Source of the DNA: Mnemiopsis leidyi | Lineage: Eukaryota; Ctenophora; Tentaculata; Lobata; Bolinopsidae | DNA: 50,639 bases | NCBI GenBank assembly: GCA_000226015.1 | Contig: JH152891.1 | Coordinates: 1-50,639 of the forward strand | Direction: 5' to 3' | In this document: piece by piece, positions 34,867 through 46,622 of the stretch | How positions within the stretch are numbered: the first letter of the stretch is position 1 | Layout of the letters: each line of letters starts with the position of its first letter | Notes under the pieces: generated by a model | Databases searched by the model: none | What the model was told of the DNA's origin: nothing | Seen by the model: the letters and a program-made list of their open reading frames with translations, nothing else | Program-made: the position numbers and the translations under genes

Positions 34867-36309
34867 ATAATTGATAGTTGCTGCAGTAACGTATCTATCA
34901 TGCTGGTATAATTCTATCATGCACTATAAGTCTTAATCACTTGCTGTCTATGACGATTTAACACGTAATGACTATATGTCATACGTCATGGACAATACAA
35001 TGGAAATGCATAATTCGGACTGCCGAAAGTCATGTAATAATCACATGATTATCATAATTACCCATTATATGCGGAGAGGAGTGTAATGAATTATTCATTT
35101 CTTACCGTACTCCGCGATAGTAAATGTTACTATTGACGGGATGACTGAGAGTTAACTCAACTAAGTGTGCTACATTCATGATGGTTTGACATTGAATTAC
35201 GCCTGTTAGCTTCTTTATTCGCATTTGAATCGTCATTAATCTGATTGTTAAAGTCTGAAAATTTACTGTAAAATCATGCAGTTATTATTACCGTTGGAGC
35301 AGAATGGTAATTTGTAAAGGCAAATATAGACCTATACAGTACATTTGAGGTAAAGAGTATATAACTTATTCTTAATTCCATACATGCGTGTTGTCGTGTT
35401 GGAGCTTTTTTGGTCCAAAAAATTGTAAACTGAATTGTGGGGATTGATGGTCGTATTTGTTTGAAATCTAATTAAAATCATAAACATTTCAATCGACGTA
35501 CAGTTTATCTTCGCAACGTTAGTGTTGTACCTAAATGTAGGAATTCTACTCCCTGCTTCTCAGTAAGACGTTTGTCAATAGCTTCACTAAGTATATATCT
35601 GCAGGTATTGTAGAATAGTATAATTATCGGTGTCTCTAATTACAGGGTGAGTACCGGAATCGGAGATAAGTGTAGTAATAATTGAATATTGTACAACCTG
35701 GTCAAGTGGTTGCTTATAGTCCAATATTGTAATGCAGGTAGCTTATAATCGCTGACCGAGCGTTATATCAAATATAAATGCTATAGTGTTATTGCTTGCT
35801 ATTAGGTTGTCTATGTCATTGATTGTCGAGCTTACTGATTAGGGGAAAATGAACAAGTAGTCAATAACAAGTAGTCAATAACATAATAATAACCATACTC
35901 AGAAAGAAGACAAGTCTGCAAGTCACTGCCAAGGCGCGCCGATTTGATTTTTCATTATTCTGGATATTATTCTATTTCTAAATTTCGCGATGATATTGGC
36001 TTGAAAGATCATTATTGTTGTGCCAGTTACAGCGTATTGCAGCTTTGTTTGATCATTGTAACAAAGGCTAAGATTTCTATAATTTCATAAGCTAGAACAA
36101 GTATTTTCACCCTGCAATTAGGAAGCTCTGCGTAAACTTTAAGTAAAATCTCCATTTGTTCCTTCACTCCTTTCCAAGTATTGAATTAGGCTCGCCTTAG
36201 AATTTATTCTTTCATTCCTCTCATTATGCCATTGTTTGTCTGTCCTACAAACTTAGCTTTTTTTTCATCCGCTGAAACCCGGCTGTCCAGTATTGGGGTA
36301 GAGTTTGGT

Positions 36310-36617
36310 TTCTGAGAGGTGATCTTTGGGAGGTGATGTTTGGGAGGTGATAATTGGGAGGTTGTGTTTGGGAGGTGATGTTTGGGAGGTGATGTTTGGG
36401 AGGTGATCTTTGGGAGGTGATGTTTGGGAGGTGATCTTTGGGAGGTGATGTTTGGGAGGTGATANNNNNNNNNNNNNGGCGATCTTTGGGAGGTCGATGT
36501 TTGGGAGGTGATGGTTGGGAGGTGATGTTTGGGAATTGGGAGGTGATGTTTGGGAGATGATATTTGGGAGATGATATTTGGGAGGTGATGTTTGGGAGGT
36601 GATGTTTGGGAGGTGAT
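36310..36617. repeat. 14-bp minisatellite interrupted by assembly gap
   Basis: GATGTTTGGGAGGT (with GATCTTT variants) is repeated about twenty times. Thirteen N at 36465-36477 mark an unresolved part, so the true copy number is unknown. Confidence 0.95.
36465..36477. other. Assembly gap (13 N)
   Basis: Thirteen undetermined bases inside the minisatellite. Confidence 1.
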
Positions 36618-36869
36618 GTAGCCACCATCCTTCGTAGGAGGCTTCCATTTTGTCCGTGAAGATTTTAAATTTTTCAGAGGTACAGGTGCAACTATTAAAT
36701 GTAACTACAGGCCATATCCAAAATTGTGGAACAAAATTCAGAAATTTCACAGCACAGTCGCTCATAAAAATACCAAGCCTACTGACATTTATTCATGCCA
36801 TTGATCAAGTTGCTATTGACACACACACACACGGTCAGTGAGATAAAACCGTCACATTTCCCTATCCAG

Positions 36870-37011
36870 CTGTCTGCAGATAGACTCTCCTTCACGGCAC
36901 ACTTCAACGAATTATCCTTGACACTCCATTTAAACGAGGTAATTTCAGCAGTTCATCTTGTCAGGAAGCCAGTCAGCATGGCCTGTACGCTCTTCGCCCT
37001 TCAAGAAGCAG
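36870..37011 (+). other. Candidate internal exon, unassigned
   Basis: It follows a pyrimidine-rich acceptor (CACATTTCCCTATCCAG) and ends at GCAG|GTAAAT with an open frame of 47 codons (LSADRLSFTAHFNELSLTLH ... TLFALQEA). No neighbouring exon could be phased to it. Function unknown. Confidence 0.2.
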
Positions 37012-38393
37012 GTAAATATCAACAAGGAGGTAAAGGTAGACAACTCACTTCTTACCTGGTCGTCCTGTTGAGATGGACGGTTAATTTTAGCAGCTTGACA
37101 GTTTAACATCCGGCCTTGGCTTCGTCGTTGTTCTACCTGTCACACGGTCCAATTTGTTCTGGTTTTTGTTTTTCGGCGCTACTCCGTGGTGATTTGTCGG
37201 AACGTCCATTTTAAGTTTTGAAAGTTGTTGACACTTTGATGGCATTCCAACTAGACAGTGTGAATATTCAAATTTAATTATTTTGGACATCAAAATCCTG
37301 AGATTTAGGAGTTAGCTGGCTCATTAGCATCGAAGTAAAACTTGCAAAATTGAATTAGGAACAGTTAGATGCTTAGTAAATTTCAATGATTGATTGAGTC
37401 ATCGCTTGACAGTGCAATTCTCTGGGCATTTCGAGACAAAATGACCATAGAATTGCAATTACTGTCGGCAGAAGTTTGAATTAAACTCGTGTGAAGGTTG
37501 GGTAAGACAGAATAAAGCAAAGTAAGAAAGAATACGCAGGATTGATGATTTTGATTTAAATTTGATAATTCATGTTGCCTCTTCGGGGAAAAAACACGCG
37601 AAACTTGTCTGCTAAAATGGATTAACTTCAAAGCTGAGATCCCGGAATCGCGTAAAATTTAAAAAGCCACCCCTCCACAGTACCGCAGAATCGATCGAAA
37701 TTAAAGGTAAAACCTCTCCAATGTTGGCCGGTCAGGCTCGATCCCTCCAACGCCTGGAACGCAAATTAATGACGAGCCATTATAACAACAATCAAACCAT
37801 CACAACAGACTTAAAATCGACATTCATGACGTTTACACTCAATTTCCACAGTTTCTCATCCATTTGTCGTCGAATGTTTTCCTTAGCTAATAGCTACTTT
37901 ACCTTCCTTTCTACTAGTCTGGTTATCAATTTCAGATTCTTGAGCTGTGAAAAATAAAAAAGCGTGGATGTATATTCGGCCATATCAAAAAAACCCTGCC
38001 TTATAGATATAATCTGTAGCAGAAAGTCAAAAAGCTTTGAGTCTATATTTATGGTAGACACTTCAGTTTGATTTACGGTATTTTTCTTAAGCAACGCATG
38101 TATAGTCTATACCTTTTACTTTGACATATACCACCGTCTAGTCGATTATGCATGATACAGTACTCATATAGATAAAGAATAATGACTTACTATGCGCTAT
38201 AAGTAAGTAAGTACAGTGTTACAAGTCATAAGAAATAAAGATATAATAGCAGGATAATTGAAGCGATTATCGTATAACAACATGACGTTGTAATTCCGTA
38301 ATATGGCATGTGAGCTAATGATAATCTGCGTCCATTACCGAACCTTTATTATACTGGTGTTTCTTTATCTTTTACCGAAGTTTCTGTGATCTT

Positions 38394-39146
38394 GCTAAGT
38401 ACCTTAGGAGACATATTTACGGGGTACGAAATTCGGGGATTTTCGGAAAAAATCCCCATATTTTCGTACTACCAAAATTTTGACCTCCACTTCAAGACCC
38501 CCCAAATTAATTTGTTTGTAATTGGCTCAAAAAGGGTTAAATTGAGGTGTATTCATCAAATTAGTTATTTTACATGGTCTGTGAGACAAGGAAGAACATT
38601 TCTCAGGTACATAGAAAGTTAATTAGTATTAAAATAACTAAGTAAAAATTACACGATATTCAGTGCTGTATACTTAAAAAAACGTGGGTCCGTGAAACAG
38701 ACCCAAATTCGCTCCTGCATGATAGATATGCCTGCTCTGTGAAAAGGATTGAGGAAGGTCGTGGAGTACTACTACTCATGGCAAGACTGGTTACTGTTGG
38801 CCACGTGCATTTGGAAATTAGCAAGATATGTCACTACTTTATCATCCATGGTGGTGAGATATCTGGAACTGTGGAGGACTCTAAACCACGGAGATCGCCC
38901 ATACCTTCGGGAGGCGATGATAACGAAGGGGATGATTCTTGATTACTTAACTTTCTTCACGATTATTAAATTTTTTTAAAAATTGAGTTTGATTTTTCTA
39001 AAATAATTGAAGGTGAAAATGCGCCAATTTAATTCGGGGTACGAAATTTGGGGATTTTTTTAAAAAATCCCCATTTCATTGTCCAACCATTAATTCGATC
39101 CCCAGATTTTTGATCCGCGTAAATATGTCTCGTAAGGTAGCTTATC
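38394..39146. mobile_element. Non-autonomous DNA transposon-like element, about 750 bp
   Basis: The left end GCTAAGTACCTTAGGAGACA then TATTTACG is matched, inverted, at the right end (GATAAGCTACCTTACGAGAC then ATATTTACG). Similarity continues about 20 bp further inward, including GGGGAT. Each end also carries a small GGGGATTTT/AAAAATCCCC hairpin. Two overlapping frames inside (38739-38979) have no recognisable transposase motif. Confidence 0.55.
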
Positions 39147-41299
39147 GGCGTTGAATCTTTTATAATTCAAATTTTCGGAGCAAGGTTAGCGAATCTAGTT
39201 TGTGCCTGCGAAGTCATTTTGTGCGTGTGGGGTCAGGTATTTGCGTGCAGAGTCATGTTTGTTTTCGCAGAGTCAAGTTTCCGGCACCGAATAACCCAAA
39301 AACTTACCGACTAAGTTTTGTTGGAATGCCGCTGTCGCAAATACAAGTTACAATGTTAATGAAGCGACTTATCCGTCTAATTGATTTCTGATGAGCCATT
39401 TAAGCGTTTAGGATAAATGATCGCTGGAAAATCGGCACGGCTAGGCAATTTTGCATCGCATTTCCTCGTGTTTCGCTTCTTGTTTTGTCGGAGTTATTGT
39501 TTATTTTCGTGTTAAGAGAAGATGATTGTTCGTGTTAAGAGGAGATGGTAGTTACAAAATTAATTATTGAGCTGTGAAATGTATTTTGTTGACAATGCAT
39601 TCGATCAAACCTAATTATTATTATTCTGAGGATGGCAAACTTTTTCATATTTCTAATCTATTATTCGACAGCAGTAATAATGACTTCATTAACCAATTGT
39701 ATTAATATGAAAATACAATTTTAATTGCTTTCTCGAATTTGTTTCCTGATGCTGGCAGATAGAATTATTCTTTGTAGTTATCCTCAAATCGTGACCATTT
39801 CAGTTTCTGGAATAACTTTACTGTAAAACTGTGAAGACTGATGATTAAAGTAATATTGTCATTTATAATAATAGGTATGCTGTTATTTATGATACTTATG
39901 TGACGGCGATTTATCAGTACAAAACCAGATTAATTTCGAGAAAGGCTGTCACGTGATAGAAAATCTTTTCCAAATCCATTCCAAGTATTTTGACGTCCTT
40001 TGTCAATCCTAGCTCCTTGAGAATGAGTGCCGAGTTGCACCTGACGTTCTTATGATCAGTGTTAATTGAACAGTGAATACTCACTTTCGCTATATGACCT
40101 AGATGAGATTAAGCGAATGCTCGGCACCATCATATACTTGAATTACAGATATAGTATGCCCGACTCCAAGTTATTATGATTATTTCTCATATTAGCCACC
40201 AGATAGCTATTACTGCGATCCTACCACTATAACCAGCATTTTGTAATCTACTATCACAAAACCACGTCCAATTCTAGATAAAACTAGATATTCAAAATTT
40301 GCTGACGTAAAATTCGCTTCCAAGCGGATGGCTTTATGAATGCTAATTGCTGCAATGATTTATAAATTTTGTGCTCGTTGCATTCCCCCTCAATGGAAGT
40401 AGACACAAAACCAGGCTTTATGACCTAATTCCAACACTGATTATTAACTGTGAGCTAGTGATCTGTCACGTGATAAGCCTGATCATTTAGGCATAAATTA
40501 TTGGACTGCTTTGGTTTTATAGATAAGATATATGGCCTACCTGGTGCAAGAGCTACTTTTACATTTCGTATCGACCAAGCAACTAACTTTAATTACCGAT
40601 AACCCGAGTTGATATACAGTTTGATATGGGTTAATTTCCTCGTTTTTACATTTCATCGTTTAATCTACAGATGATATCGATAATGATCGTTTAAAATTGT
40701 GACACGTCGATTAACAGATTCTACACGTGTCCTCGCTCCTCTATGAAGTAGAGCTGAAGTTGCTGTACACCAAACTTCCGAAATGTCAGACATACTCGTG
40801 GTTCGCGGTCATTTACCACGATTTCCAACCAGATTCCAGCTAAAGCCACACTAACACTCCCTCGGACTGGCCTGGAATTTTCGAGCTTACACATAAGTAG
40901 CTAATCGTTCAATTAAGCGAGTCCTCACTACAGCTACATTAGGATTATAAGCGGGAAGTCAGCAGTAATGACAGTGTACAGTATATATCTTTAGACTACT
41001 TACACACAGCCGTCCTAACTAGAGCTCTACTACGCTGTCGTTTTGTGTACAGTGTACACGAAACACGCGTCCTCCCCGCACAGACAGCGCACACGCATCA
41101 TGCTCCGTCACAGGATGAAACTCAGTTGTGAGACTTAGCGAGATTTTACCGACAAAGTAGCTGCACATTGGCACAGCTTTCTTGTTTTGAGCTTTCTTTT
41201 AGACAGATCTGTAACTGTCTGAACTTGCTTTCCGTCCGTCTCTTTGTTTGCAAACTTAGTGGGATTTCCTGCACGTGCTGGAATTGAACAGGAATCGGG

Positions 41300-41345
41300 T
41301 GTTGCGATATAAGGGGATCCTCTGTCTGACAATCTGACATCGGGA
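41300..41345 (+). promoter_or_regulatory. Candidate TATA-type core promoter of the orphan gene
   Basis: GCGATATAAGGGGATCC (about 41304-41320) lies 77-90 bp upstream of the ATG at 41397, at a sensible distance for a short 5' UTR. Position-based inference. Confidence 0.3.
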
Positions 41346-41396
41346 AGTTTGGTGCACAGTCAGCTGCCAGCGTGAAACTTTACTTTTTAACTCACC

Positions 41397-42047
41397 ATGT
41401 CGTTTCTAGAAAGTCTTGAGACAGACATGTTCAGTCTGTTCGAAACGATCAACAGTAAAGCGAGCGAGATGACGGAATCAGTGAAGTCCTCCCTCAATGG
41501 ACTTGACTCTGAATCAATGAGGGATCTCTTTAATGAGACGAACGAGAAAGTCAGCCGTATTTTCACACACGAACCAAGTTTAACAGAGATACCGAGTAGT
41601 GCTGGTACCCGTAATGGTAGTCACGTGAGTTTAGAGCGGGACAAACTGCGGGAAGCGGGCTGCGCCGCACCTAATTCTTACATCTATCCAACCTCCAGCT
41701 CCACCAACCTACAAGGAAACCTCCCTCGAAACGACTCAATCGAGGAGGACCTACCCTCGTACGACGAGAATATGCCGGGGTACGCGAAACCGACCGCGTA
41801 CCTTGAGGAGCGAGAGGTGTGCCGCAGAGTGACGGTGACGACACGCAAGCTCACCGAGGCGGACCTAGACGAGATGGACCCGCTGTACTGCGACAGGGAG
41901 ACGAGGGAGAAGCAGGGCAGTCCCTCCAGAGGGGGCGAGCTGGAGGAGGAGGGGATGGGACATGAGCTGGTGCAGTGTTTTAGGGAGCAGTTCGAGAGGT
42001 TGAGGATACTGATCTTGGAGACCTTTCTAGATATGGATCTGACGTAG
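41397..42047 (+). CDS. Single-exon orphan protein, 216 residues
   Basis: An uninterrupted ORF with start context CTCACCATGT and clearly higher GC content and third-codon GC than its surroundings, which argues that it is real. The N-terminal 60 residues are amphipathic and helical (SFLESLETDMFSLFETINSK onward) with acidic heptad character. The middle is Ser/Asn/Pro-rich with LPSYDE and PGY motifs. A charged block (EREVCRRVTVTTRKLTEADL) follows, then a Glu/Gly stretch, and the end is a helix (LVQCFREQFERLRILILETF). There is no signal peptide and no membrane segment, so it is probably cytosolic or nuclear. No domain family was recognised. ATTAAA at about 42153 may be its polyadenylation signal. 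It could be lineage-specific, intronless by origin or a retrocopy. Confidence 0.7.
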   Translation: MSFLESLETDMFSLFETINSKASEMTESVKSSLNGLDSESMRDLFNETNEKVSRIFTHEPSLTEIPSSAGTRNGSHVSLERDKLREAGCAAPNSYIYPTSSSTNLQGNLPRNDSIEEDLPSYDENMPGYAKPTAYLEEREVCRRVTVTTRKLTEADLDEMDPLYCDRETREKQGSPSRGGELEEEGMGHELVQCFREQFERLRILILETFLDMDLT

Positions 42048-45000
42048 TGGTGTTTTAGTTGTGATGTTTAGTGCAGCTGTTCTTATTTTAGGGTGATGAG
42101 TTGCCCAGGGCGAATGAGGATTGAGGAAAGCTCTGAGAAGCGAGTGATTCTGAAATTAAACAGTCATAGTTCTCAGTTCTTACAAGTTTTTTTTTCGTGG
42201 AATTATGGGTTGCGATGAGCCAGCCAGTTGTTTGACACATTGAAACATTTCCCAGAAATCGTTACGAGAACGAGTAACGACTCTCTTTCTACTGATTAAG
42301 TGGCAGGTTGAAGACAATGATGTGCGACTAATGAATTTATAAAAACTGGACAGATGGAATTTCATTTTTAACATATCATTAGTATTAAGATTTAGGTTTT
42401 AATTAAGATAGTTTCTTTAAGTCAATGATACGACTATTGAGTTCTAAAAAGCTAGCTCGCAAACTTAATTACTTAATTGTTCAAATACTAAGATATTATA
42501 ACTTCTTAATCAATGATGTTAATTAAAACTGACGATGTTGTAAGATATTGGAATGGACGTTTTAGAATTATTTATGTATTTATTAATTTCTGTCATCAAA
42601 AATGGTAAGCATGAAACCATAGACCTTTGTCATAAAATAAGAGGTGATTGATTGCTCAGATGATGATATAAATAATTTCTGAATGATGAGATAGCTTAAT
42701 CATGTTAATTGATGATAAGATATCTCATTTCGTAGCCTTGATTTTAGAAGCTTAAGTCTGAGACTAACTTAAATCAACAAAACTAGCATAAATAACTATT
42801 GTCTTTTATAGCGATTTTATAACAAGAATTAACTGATCACATATGTACTTTTTTAGTTCCAATTGAGATTGTGAGTTTTGGAAAAACAACTAAAATTTCA
42901 GATTGTGCCACCTGTGAATTTCAGAATAAATTCAAAAGTAGAATATTAGAATATATATATATATATATATTAATAAATTTGACCTTGAAATCATGCAGTG
43001 AAAAAGATACAATAAAAGGCAAAAATCACGTATGAACACGATGAAATAGATAAAAAATAAGTAAAGACGAAACATGAATGCCATAAAAATATCTTAGCTA
43101 TAACAGTTAAAATGCCAGCTATTTGCAAGTTCAAGCATTAGAAAATACTCGGAAATAAACGCTGGATCACTATTGGGAGTGTTCTTGCTTCTAGTAAACA
43201 GTTCTAGCGGTCCCAACTAGTATCCCTGCTGTTGCAGCGTGACGTAAAACCGGGAAATCTTGTGTTTAATTATTTGTCATGTCGTGCCAGAATGTATTTA
43301 TCTGGCTTCAACTTCAAACAAAATTTTACTTTGAACGGGCATTACATCACTCAATTTGACCTTGTCAATTGGTTCGAAGACGGTTCTGCTGGGTTTATTT
43401 TATTGTTCACCATTCGGCAAGTACCTTTTATGCATTCTGATAAGAAGGAGGGAAATGGGTTTTAAACATAACAGCTGAATTATGCGTAGTCCATCCTTAA
43501 TAAAATTCCAATAACTTAAGTTCATCAATCAATTTCCTCTTTCAAGTCCCTAGTCAAGTTCTTTTGTGTGCATTAAACTCGTTAGCCGCCACCTTATGCC
43601 GAAATCATCATATTTCAAAGGCCTTCCGCATGAATTTGACTGCCAATACAGGATATTGAAGGTGTAATTAAGGCTACAGTAGAGAATTGGTAATCGAATA
43701 GGGGGATGTGAAATGTGAATGATTTAAGGAACTTGTTATATCGAGGATTTGATTGTTGTATCATGCACAAAGTGCAGAAATAAATACAGCTGTGAAAATG
43801 AAAAAACCTTCTTGACTATTTAGAATCACTTTTTATTTCTTTTCTAAAGTATTAACCACAACTATCAAAATTAAAACCATATAAAACTTATACAGCTGTA
43901 CAAATTATAAAACCAAGTTTTATACAATTGTTTTTACTCTCTGATCAAAGTCATAAAGGAACTGACTACAATAAATCGACTTTCTAAAAATGACGATATC
44001 TACATACGGCATGTACAAAATAAAGATCACTTAAATACTCAGCAGTAGTCTGGAACGCTAAACGAGACTTTTGAAGCAAGAGTTTTTATTGTCTAGTTTT
44101 ACCGCGGTAATAGCTTGGAAATTTAATTACGCTCCTTTTTAGGATCTATAAATAGATTGTTGGCATTGACGTTGACGTTTCACAAAAATTGAAAAACAAG
44201 TAGTTTAATAATAAAAAATAAATGATCAAAGTTTAATCTATAACTGATATGAGCAATTACAAATTCAACCCGCCATTTGTCACTCAAAAACCGGACTATA
44301 TTGACCGGCACAGCACGGCTCGCTACCTCCGCTAATCGCGATATAATAATCCTCCACATAATACCTCGTCCCTCTCAAAACCACACAGCAATCCCTCATC
44401 ATGCCCTAACGGTACCTTTATCTTTCCAGTTAGTTGGGCTTACTTTTAGACGACTTTGTTATTAACACAAGCATGTGGCAGCTATAATCGACTCGTGCAA
44501 GTTGTTATAGCGGTAAGTTAAATAGCAGTCCGTGACAAGACTTGGGTGGTTTTATCCGTATCTTGGATCTTTAGCCGCACGGCACGGTGACTGGGACTGT
44601 TAACTATAACATAATGATTATATAACATTGAGGTAATGTACTTATTCGTACAAGTTATTGTATATGTCACTAAATTTCAAACAAATTGCCAGACTGAAGC
44701 CAGCTGCTACCACGCCCAGCATGCACGAGATGATCAGTGCAATAGGTCTGCACTCTGTACATGTGCACTCTGTACACGTGCACTCTGTACATGTGCACTC
44801 TGTACATGTGCACTCTGTACATGTGCACTCTGTACATGTGCACTCTGTACATGTGCACTCTGTACATGTGCACTCTGCTCTGTACATGTGTACTCTGTAC
44901 ATGTGTACTCTGTACATGTACACTCTGTACATGTGCAGGGTCAAGAAATCTAGAAATCGTCGAGTAAGAAATATCACGGTTTAGCGACACAAAATAACAT

Positions 45001-46560
45001 GGATTTTCGGACTGTATGAGAATTTAAGATATATCTTTATATATAAAACAAGCTATAAAGTATGAGATAAGTAAGATGCTAGTACATAATAAAACGAAAG
45101 ATATTAGATAGAATTTAGAAACATACTATAGACCATGAGTTATAGTAAAAACACGGCAGATATAAGATAGAAACATAAGAAACATGCAAACATGAAAGAG
45201 CAGGTGCTATACAGACAACTGTATCAGCTTACAGGACCGAGCAAACACAACACATGTTTTCAGCCGGGAGTTGCTCATAGTCATGTGTTGTAAGTTGTTA
45301 GTGAGCAAATATTGAGGGAGAGGCTTTAAACATTTTATAAGCAATGATATCAAATGGCATGAAGCAAACTTTCATCCGACTTACTAATCTGAGAAATTAG
45401 CGTCAATCTTGGATTCTTTTAGTTTAGCAAAGTTGATCTCTCGCCAAAAAGAGCTGTTGGAAACGACCGTTGGGTCAAGATAAACAAAACTTGTTGCTTC
45501 GTTTAGCTCAATCAGACGATATTTCAGGTTTAGCGGATGCAGGGACCCCTAGCTAAAAACTATTTACCAAATTAGATCAGCCGTGAAAAATTAGAGAAAA
45601 TAAGGTAAACCAGTAAACAGCGTGCTAATAAAGTTATGCTTGTCAACGTTGAATAATTAACAGAATTGACTGAAGCATCAAAAGTGAATGTGGTTCAGGT
45701 GGCATAAAACCCCGGGCCACCACGACCCACGTACACACTTCCAGAAGTTGAGTGCTGATTAATTGGGGAACTAGTAGATGTAATGAAGGGGAGGAGGTTG
45801 GAGCTGGGGTGTGAAATCAGTTGCACTGGGAAATTCACACAGGCAATTAGTTGATAAGGTTCACAAGATGAACCTGCAATGAATACAGTACTGCCGATAT
45901 GCAAGTAACTTTCGTAGTGGAGCACAGTGGATCGAAAACTGAAGTGGGTTAGACTGAGAGACCAAGTCAAGAGTCAGCCAGCAAATAGACTGAAGAGTTA
46001 ACTAACGGATCACATACTCAGCAAAGACATAATTTGTAAACTTTTTTAAACACTGGAAGACGGTGATGTACTTTTAATTAAGCACGTTATGGCGACACGC
46101 TGGTAATTAGGATGACGTAATGGTTATGAGGATCTAGTATTTGCAATACTGGCACAGATTATCGGTCTTTTAAAAGTGGCCACAGACACAATTCTTTGGA
46201 TACGACTATATCGACTAAAGCAGAAAAGTTTTAAGTTTTGGCTCCTGCCGTTGAAAGTATGGCCAATTATTCTAGATGATACGACAATTGCGGTATCGAA
46301 ATTTGTACAGTATAAAGAGACTCGGACTGGCGAAATTGACATTCTTAAGTTTGCAATAATTGAAACTGTCGAAATTATTGAACACTCTAAAGTAAGCGAT
46401 AGATATTTAGTAGCAAATATTCGACGACTAAGAACGCTTAGTAGCAAGTGCAATCCGGCTTATATCGTGAGATTGGAGACCGGAAATCGGGAAATATCCA
46501 ATAGCGTACCGCCGTACCAGTCATTGCTCTGGTAATCTGGCTTTAACAAACACGGCTTAC
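42048..46560. other. Gene-poor region
   Basis: No supported gene apart from candidates. Contents: an AT dinucleotide run (about 42950-42971), a 77-codon plus frame at 43232-43465 without start context or motif, the 15-bp minisatellite at 44747-44937, a coding-like minus stretch just beyond it (about 44640-44745; PIALIISCMLGVVAAGFSLA), a minus frame at 45695-45970 with Ser/Pro-rich end, and overlapping open frames on both strands at 46124-46535. Confidence 0.4.
44747..44937. repeat. 15-bp minisatellite
   Basis: About thirteen copies of TCTGTACATGTGCAC, each nearly palindromic (GTGCACATGTAC). The period is a multiple of three, so up to five overlapping ORFs appear; they are artefacts. Confidence 0.95.
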
Positions 46561-46622
46561 CTTGAATCCTCTTTGATAAGCTTGTTTATGGGTTCGGGTT
46601 TGTCCTTCTGGGCCACGACCAT
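46561..46622 (-). CDS. Probable first coding exon of a minus-strand gene (partial)
   Basis: ATG at 46622-46620 opens MVVAQKDKPEPINKLIKEDS and ends at a strong donor (CAAG|GTAAGC) in phase 2. Upstream lies a CpG-rich, CACGTG-containing stretch (46914-46950) that would suit a promoter. Two downstream stretches can be joined in phase: one beginning SFRSTVLHYESYL (stop at 45695), and one directly after the 15-bp minisatellite giving RPIALIISCMLGVVAAGFSL, which would make a small single-pass membrane protein. I cannot choose between them, and the second has no pyrimidine tract. Product not recognised. Confidence 0.35.

Larger units (their letters stand above)
34867..41396. other. Gene-poor region with repeats and an assembly gap
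   Basis: No supported gene. Contents: the 14-bp minisatellite with gap (36310-36617), a coding-like plus frame between a good acceptor and donor (36870-37011), a coding-like minus segment at 37138-37216 (starts MDVPTNHHGVAPKNKNQNK, then a GTAGAA donor), an inverted-repeat element (38394-39146), and a GC-richer open stretch at 40716-40846. CACGTG boxes at 38802, 39950, 40466 and 40723. The last 700 bp should include the promoter of the orphan gene at 41397. Confidence 0.4.

Noticed and set aside
36245-36765. Pro/Ser/His/Asn-rich minus-strand ORFs
   Set aside because: Translation of the 14-bp minisatellite across an assembly gap.
36871-36964. 26-nt intron between GAG|GTAATT (36938) and TTGTCAG
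   Set aside because: Too short for an animal spliceosomal intron; the frame reads straight through.
38749-38900. SANT-domain-like motif (VVEYYYSW)
   Set aside because: Only a few residues fit; the rest of the frame does not continue the domain.
44636-44990. Five overlapping ORFs of 68-111 codons
   Set aside because: Generated by the 15-bp minisatellite; composition is pure repeat except for the flank discussed in the findings.
46124-46535. 109- and 119-codon ORFs on opposite strands
   Set aside because: Neither has convincing start or splice context or a motif; mutual openness suggests chance.
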